Positions 29,105-33,025 of a stretch of DNA of 33,025 nt are shown here, one piece after another. How positions within the stretch are numbered: position 1 is the stretch's first letter; each line of letters opens with the position of its first letter. The stretch comes from Ignavibacteriales bacterium. Its GTDB lineage: Bacteria; Bacteroidota; Ignavibacteria; UBA10030; F1-140-MAGs086. The translations under genes and the position numbers were made by a program. The notes under the pieces were generated by a model, which saw only the letters and a list, made by a program, of their open reading frames with translations, did no database searches and was not told where the DNA came from. Where the stretch lies: contig JAGXRH010000060.1 in the NCBI GenBank assembly GCA_018335975.1, forward strand, positions 1-33,025. The letters are read 5' to 3'.

Positions 29105-32100
29105 CTAAACTTTCAACACCTTCTCCAACGTTTCCCGCAACTTCTCCGCTGTGTACGGTTTTCCGAGAAAGGCATTTACTTGTAAACTTTCTACATTCTC
29201 CATTTTTTTCTTATCTGCTAATCCGCTTGCGGCAATGATTTTTGTGTTTGGTGCAATGCTCCGTAAAGCGTGAATGAGCGCCGCGCCATCCATTACCGGC
29301 ATATTCATATCCGTCAACACAAGATGAATCGTATCTTTATTTGCAGCGAATACTTCCATTGCTTCTGCGCCGTTGTTGGCGGTGAGAACGTTGTACCCAT
29401 TGGATTCGAGAACAAGTTTGGTAATTCCCCGAACAGCAACTTCATCATCCACGAGGAGAATTGTTTCACCATTGCCGAAAGGAAGTTCTGCGCGTTTTTC
29501 TTCCGCTTGTTGCGTTTCTGATGATTGAAGCGCGGGAAGATAAATTTTGAATTGCGTTCCCTTTCCCACTTCACTGTAGAGAGTGATAAAACCGTCGTGT
29601 CCCCGCACAATGGAAAACACGGTCGAAAGTCCAAGTCCCGTTCCTTTGCCAATTTCTTTTGTCGTGAAGAATGGCTCAAACACTTTTGCTTGAATTTCCG
29701 GCGACATTCCTTCTCCGCTATCACGCACGGAAAGAATAATATACGGTCCCACTTTTGCTTCGGTGTTCATCTTTGCATAGTGTTCATCCACCAACAAATT
29801 TTCCGCTTCGATGGTTATCGTTCCGCCGTTGGGCATTGCATCACGAGCATTTACGCATAAATTGAGAAGCACTTGATGGATTTGCGTTGCGTCGGCATTC
29901 ACCGTCCACACCTCTTTTGGAATGTTTACTTTCGCTTCGATGTTTGCGGAAAATGTTTCTAACATAAATTTTTTTATTTCGTTAGCAAGATGTCGCACTT
30001 GCATCGGTTTGCGTTCGCCTTCTACACCGCGAGAAAATGCGAGAACTTGTTTCACGAGATTTGCCGCGCGTGTTGCACTATCTTCAATTATTGTAATAAA
30101 CTTTTGATCTTTCTCTTCGGGAAGTTTTCGGCGTAGCATTTGCAATGAAAGCATAATGGGAGAAAGCACATTATTTAAATCGTGCGCAATTCCTCCGGCA
30201 AGTGTTCCTACGCTTTCCATTCGTTGTGTACGGAGAAACTGTTTTTCCAATTTTTTATGTTCGGTGATGTCTCTGTGCATTACGAGAGTTGATTTCAAAT
30301 TACCAAACATATCGTTGAAAGAATCGGCAACTGCTTCTATATGGAGTTCTCTTCCATCTTTTGTCGTAACAATTAATTCTGTTTTTATTTTTCCTGCTTT
30401 CTCATACTGTTGCACGGTATCATTGATATTCGATTGGACAACGGGTTTCATTTGAAGAAGTTCAATGATATTTTTTCCTATTGCTTCTTCCGATGTGTAG
30501 CCATACATCCGTTCTCCTCCTTTGCTCCAAAAGAGAACTCTGTATTGCTCATCAAGAAGGAAAACTCCATCACTGATAAAATCAATGAGTGTGGCTTGTT
30601 GTTTGATTTGCTTTTCTGATTTTTTTCGTTCGGTGATATTCTTAAAAATAACGAGGGTTGATTCGGGTCTCTTACGTAAATCTTTAATTATTTTGGCTGT
30701 GCCTTCAATAAAAAGGTCTCTTCCGTCCTTTGTCGTACAGAGTAATTCAATTGCTATGGAACCCACCTGTTCCAGTTCGGCGCGTGCTGCTTCAATGCTT
30801 GGATAATTGGTCACGCGGGTTTTTAGCATCTTAAATAAATTATTTCCAAGCGCTTCGTGGGCTGTGTAACCTAACATCCGTTCGGCTCCATTGTTCCAGA
30901 ACAAGATAGTTCTCTCCATGTCCGTAAGAAAAACAGCGTCGTTGATTAATTCAATGAGTTCACTCTGTGTTTTGATTTGTTCGTCCGCTTTTTTTCGTTC
31001 GGTGATATCTGCCCAAGAACCAATTAATTCTTTCGGATTACCTTGTTCATCGCGGACAACTTTCGATTCATCAATCATCCAGCGGTACGTTCCGTCTTTG
31101 CGTTTGAAACGATATTCAAAGGTATAAGCGTTCTTTTCAAAGAGTTTGTTCAGCCCTTCAAACACAATCTCTTTATCTTCTTCGTGAAGGTTATTTACCC
31201 AAAATCCATTTGCGTAACCTTCTTCCAGAGTATATCCGAGTACCGTTCGAAAGTTCTCACTTAAAAACTGTATATCAAAATCGTCGAAAGCATTTGCCCG
31301 ATAGAATATATAGTTGCTCGAGTTTATAACGGTTGTTGCTTGCAGAGACGTTTCCTTCAATTTCTTTTGTTGAATCTGGAGTTCGGTAATATCTTTGAAC
31401 GCCACGACTGCGCCCGAAAGTTTTCCGTTATTCCAAATTGGCGTGCTGGCAAATTCAATCGGAAAACTTGTTCCGTCTTTGCGAAAAAAAACATCATCTT
31501 CCAAACGATGAACCGTTCCATCCTTGAATGTAGCATAGATTGGACAATCTTCGCGCGGATACTTCGAACCATCTTTCTTTGTGTGATGTGATATTGTGTG
31601 AACAACTTGTCCGATAAACTCTTTTTCACTCCACCCTAACATTTTTGCGCCAACGCGATTGATGAATGTTGCTTTTCCTTCTAAATCCAAACCATAAATT
31701 CCTTCGCCAACGGAATTGAGGATGAGGTTGAGTTCTTCTGTTCGCTCAAGGACACGCTGTTCCAGTACCGTATTCATTTCCAACAGTTTCTCTTCCGTTT
31801 TTTTTCGTTCAGTAATATCAGCTCTGATAGCAAGATATTGAAACGGTTTTCCCTGTTCGTCAAGAAAAGGAACTATGGTTGTATCCACCCAATAAATGGT
31901 TCCGTCTTTTGCTTTGTTTTTTATTTCGCCTTTCCAAATTTTTCCTTTCGCAATTGTTACCCACAAATCGCGAATGAATTCTTTCGGATGATAACCGGAA
32001 TTAATAATGCGGTGGTCTTGTCCGATGAGTTCTACTCTGCTGTATTTAGAAATTGTACAAAAGTTATCGTTGACGGATTTGATAATTCCTTTTTGGTCGG

Positions 32101-32821
32101 TGATGGCTACTATCGCAGATTCATCCAAAGCAATTTTATAATCGGATACTTCCTTTAAACTTTGCTGAAGTTTCTCTTCCACTGTTTTACGTTTTTTATT
32201 TTCCCGTTGAATAAGAAACCCGGAAATTGCAAGAGAGAAAAATGCGTAGATAATTCCGAAGATGATAACATACGTTGTGTTACGAGAACTTTCATCAAGT
32301 TCTACGCTGATGTTCGTGAGCATCACGTTCTCCGATTGCTCCATTTGAGAAATAAAAAAACGAATTTTGTCCATTGTTTTCTTTCCTTCCTCTAAAGCGG
32401 TTTGTTTTTGCGCGTCTTCGAACCCTTCATTTTTCCGTAGCTCAACTATACGACGTGAAATTTCTAACCGTTTGGCGATGAGAAGTTGGAGAGAATCTAA
32501 TTGGCGCTTATGAAGAAATTTATGAGAATCAAGTGCGCGAAGTTTATCAAATTCCCGATACACTTTTTGTGTTCCGGTGTAATACGGTTCAAGAAAATGT
32601 TCGTTGCCGGTGATAACAAAACCGCGCTGTCCGGTTTCCACATCTTGCAGTTGCGGGAGAATTTTTTGGAGTGTGGTGAGCACCGCTTGCGTATGTGTTC
32701 GCGCTGCTTCGGCATCTTGTTGTTCGTTGATGTTGCGTAACTCAAAATATGCGATTACAAGCACTACCAACAGTACGCCCGCAAAACTGATGGTTGTTTT
32801 ATTGAAGTTTGAATTGCTCAT
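29105..32821 (-). CDS. CHASE3-PAS5 hybrid sensor histidine kinase with receiver domain
   Basis: A 1238-aa membrane-bound hybrid kinase. TM1 ~10-27, a periplasmic CHASE3 domain ~30-180 (with the typical [14 protein letters not shown] at 60-73), TM2 ~183-204, then five PAS-type domains at ~225-340, 362-480, 495-610, 618-735 and 742-855, several with the K-D-G and D-I-T-E-R-K-K PAC ends. The dimerisation domain holds H880 in G-G-I-A-H-D-L-N-N. The ATPase has N-box N991, D-S-G-E-G (1034-1038) and G-T-G-L-G-L (1060-1065). The C-terminal receiver has D1125/D1126, phosphoacceptor D1171 and K1221. No DNA-binding output is fused, so it must pass phosphate to a partner not in this window. The input is not predictable. 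Its stop codon sits in a 7-nt array. Confidence 0.93.
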   Translation of the reverse strand: MSNSNFNKTTISFAGVLLVVLVIAYFELRNINEQQDAEAARTHTQAVLTTLQKILPQLQDVETGQRGFVITGNEHFLEPYYTGTQKVYREFDKLRALDSHKFLHKRQLDSLQLLIAKRLEISRRIVELRKNEGFEDAQKQTALEEGKKTMDKIRFFISQMEQSENVMLTNISVELDESSRNTTYVIIFGIIYAFFSLAISGFLIQRENKKRKTVEEKLQQSLKEVSDYKIALDESAIVAITDQKGIIKSVNDNFCTISKYSRVELIGQDHRIINSGYHPKEFIRDLWVTIAKGKIWKGEIKNKAKDGTIYWVDTTIVPFLDEQGKPFQYLAIRADITERKKTEEKLLEMNTVLEQRVLERTEELNLILNSVGEGIYGLDLEGKATFINRVGAKMLGWSEKEFIGQVVHTISHHTKKDGSKYPREDCPIYATFKDGTVHRLEDDVFFRKDGTSFPIEFASTPIWNNGKLSGAVVAFKDITELQIQQKKLKETSLQATTVINSSNYIFYRANAFDDFDIQFLSENFRTVLGYTLEEGYANGFWVNNLHEEDKEIVFEGLNKLFEKNAYTFEYRFKRKDGTYRWMIDESKVVRDEQGNPKELIGSWADITERKKADEQIKTQSELIELINDAVFLTDMERTILFWNNGAERMLGYTAHEALGNNLFKMLKTRVTNYPSIEAARAELEQVGSIAIELLCTTKDGRDLFIEGTAKIIKDLRKRPESTLVIFKNITERKKSEKQIKQQATLIDFISDGVFLLDEQYRVLFWSKGGERMYGYTSEEAIGKNIIELLQMKPVVQSNINDTVQQYEKAGKIKTELIVTTKDGRELHIEAVADSFNDMFGNLKSTLVMHRDITEHKKLEKQFLRTQRMESVGTLAGGIAHDLNNVLSPIMLSLQMLRRKLPEEKDQKFITIIEDSATRAANLVKQVLAFSRGVEGERKPMQVRHLANEIKKFMLETFSANIEAKVNIPKEVWTVNADATQIHQVLLNLCVNARDAMPNGGTITIEAENLLVDEHYAKMNTEAKVGPYIILSVRDSGEGMSPEIQAKVFEPFFTTKEIGKGTGLGLSTVFSIVRGHDGFITLYSEVGKGTQFKIYLPALQSSETQQAEEKRAELPFGNGETILLVDDEVAVRGITKLVLESNGYNVLTANNGAEAMEVFAANKDTIHLVLTDMNMPVMDGAALIHALRSIAPNTKIIAASGLADKKKMENVESLQVNAFLGKPYTAEKLRETLEKVLKV

Positions 32822-33025
32822 TATGTTTTATTCCTTGTAAAATGAAATGATAATTGTGAGGTGTTTATCGTTGTCAGTATCTATTGCATAAATTCCCTTG
32901 GCAAGAAGAATTGAGGAGTTACTAAAAAAATAAAATTTTATAAATTGAGAACTCATAGAAACTCCTCCAATGATGTTTTATAAAAGTGTGTAATTATTGG
33001 GGGACGTATTAACGTACGGGGGGGG
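32822..33025. other. Region upstream of the sensor kinase, to window end
   Basis: AT-rich leader of the kinase gene. A GAGGAGTT (32913-32920)/AACTCCTC (32960-32967) inverted repeat could be an operator or hairpin, but the stem is only 8 bp. The last 30 bases carry runs of five and seven Gs around ACGTATTAACGT and may be a contig edge. Confidence 0.4.

Noticed and set aside
32913-32967. Operator upstream of the sensor kinase
   Set aside because: An 8-bp inverted repeat with a 39-nt spacer in AT-rich DNA is expected by chance.
32995-33025. G-runs around ACGTATTAACGT as a functional element
   Set aside because: It lies at the very end of the window and is more likely a contig-edge artefact.

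Overview
The window looks like a chromosomal piece of a Gram-negative FCB-group bacterium, most likely Ignavibacteriota/Chlorobi-like. The evidence is three type IX secretion (T9SS) sorting domains with the NYPNPFNP signature and a terminal K-x-x-L-M-K end, an LPS (Kdo/Lpt) operon, few Shine-Dalgarno sequences and about 40-45% GC. Species cannot be named from this. The first gene is cut at its 5' end, and a G-run closes the window, so it may be a whole contig.

Layout. 1-4577: two secreted T9SS cargo proteins (SBBP-repeat and FG-GAP/VCBS-repeat). 4708-5477: a CAU-anticodon tRNA and a DedA membrane protein. 5558-9850 (minus): envelope operon kdsC - unknown gene - kdsD - lptC - OstA-like gene. 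9914-12379: MFS exporter and SppA protease. 12479-17438: an accessory block with a possible divergent sigma factor, a membrane protein joining an anti-sigma zinc finger to an outer FG-GAP-like domain, a 1-kb field of palindromes and duplications, a 21-bp x 18 repeat array, and a FnIII-like protein. 17808-19228: a secreted beta-propeller protein and a miniature T9SS cargo protein. 19367-19934: a RelE-type toxin-antitoxin pair. 20162-28704 (minus): DUF4139 protein, HIT hydrolase, EF-G paralogue, DUF948/YtxH pair, S1/P1-type nuclease, a 31-aa ribosomal-type protein, a zinc-ribbon/TPR membrane protein and a MoaC-MoaB fusion. 29105-32821 (minus): a hybrid sensor kinase with five PAS-like domains.

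Most interesting signals. (1) A two-box sequence (17 nt identical, 12-nt divergent spacer, 15 nt identical) lies 7-9 nt upstream of two start codons, the anti-sigma-like gene and the repeat-array ORF. This looks like the promoter of a dedicated alternative sigma factor and ties 12479-17438 into one candidate regulon. (2) The 18 x 21-bp array is open on both strands, and its substitution pattern favours opposite strands in its two halves. (3) A 17-nt motif occurs six times between genes, several times inside hairpin or terminator loops. (4) Degenerate arrays with a strict 7-nt period sit at many gene borders and run into coding ends. No transposase, integrase, CRISPR array or rRNA gene was seen.
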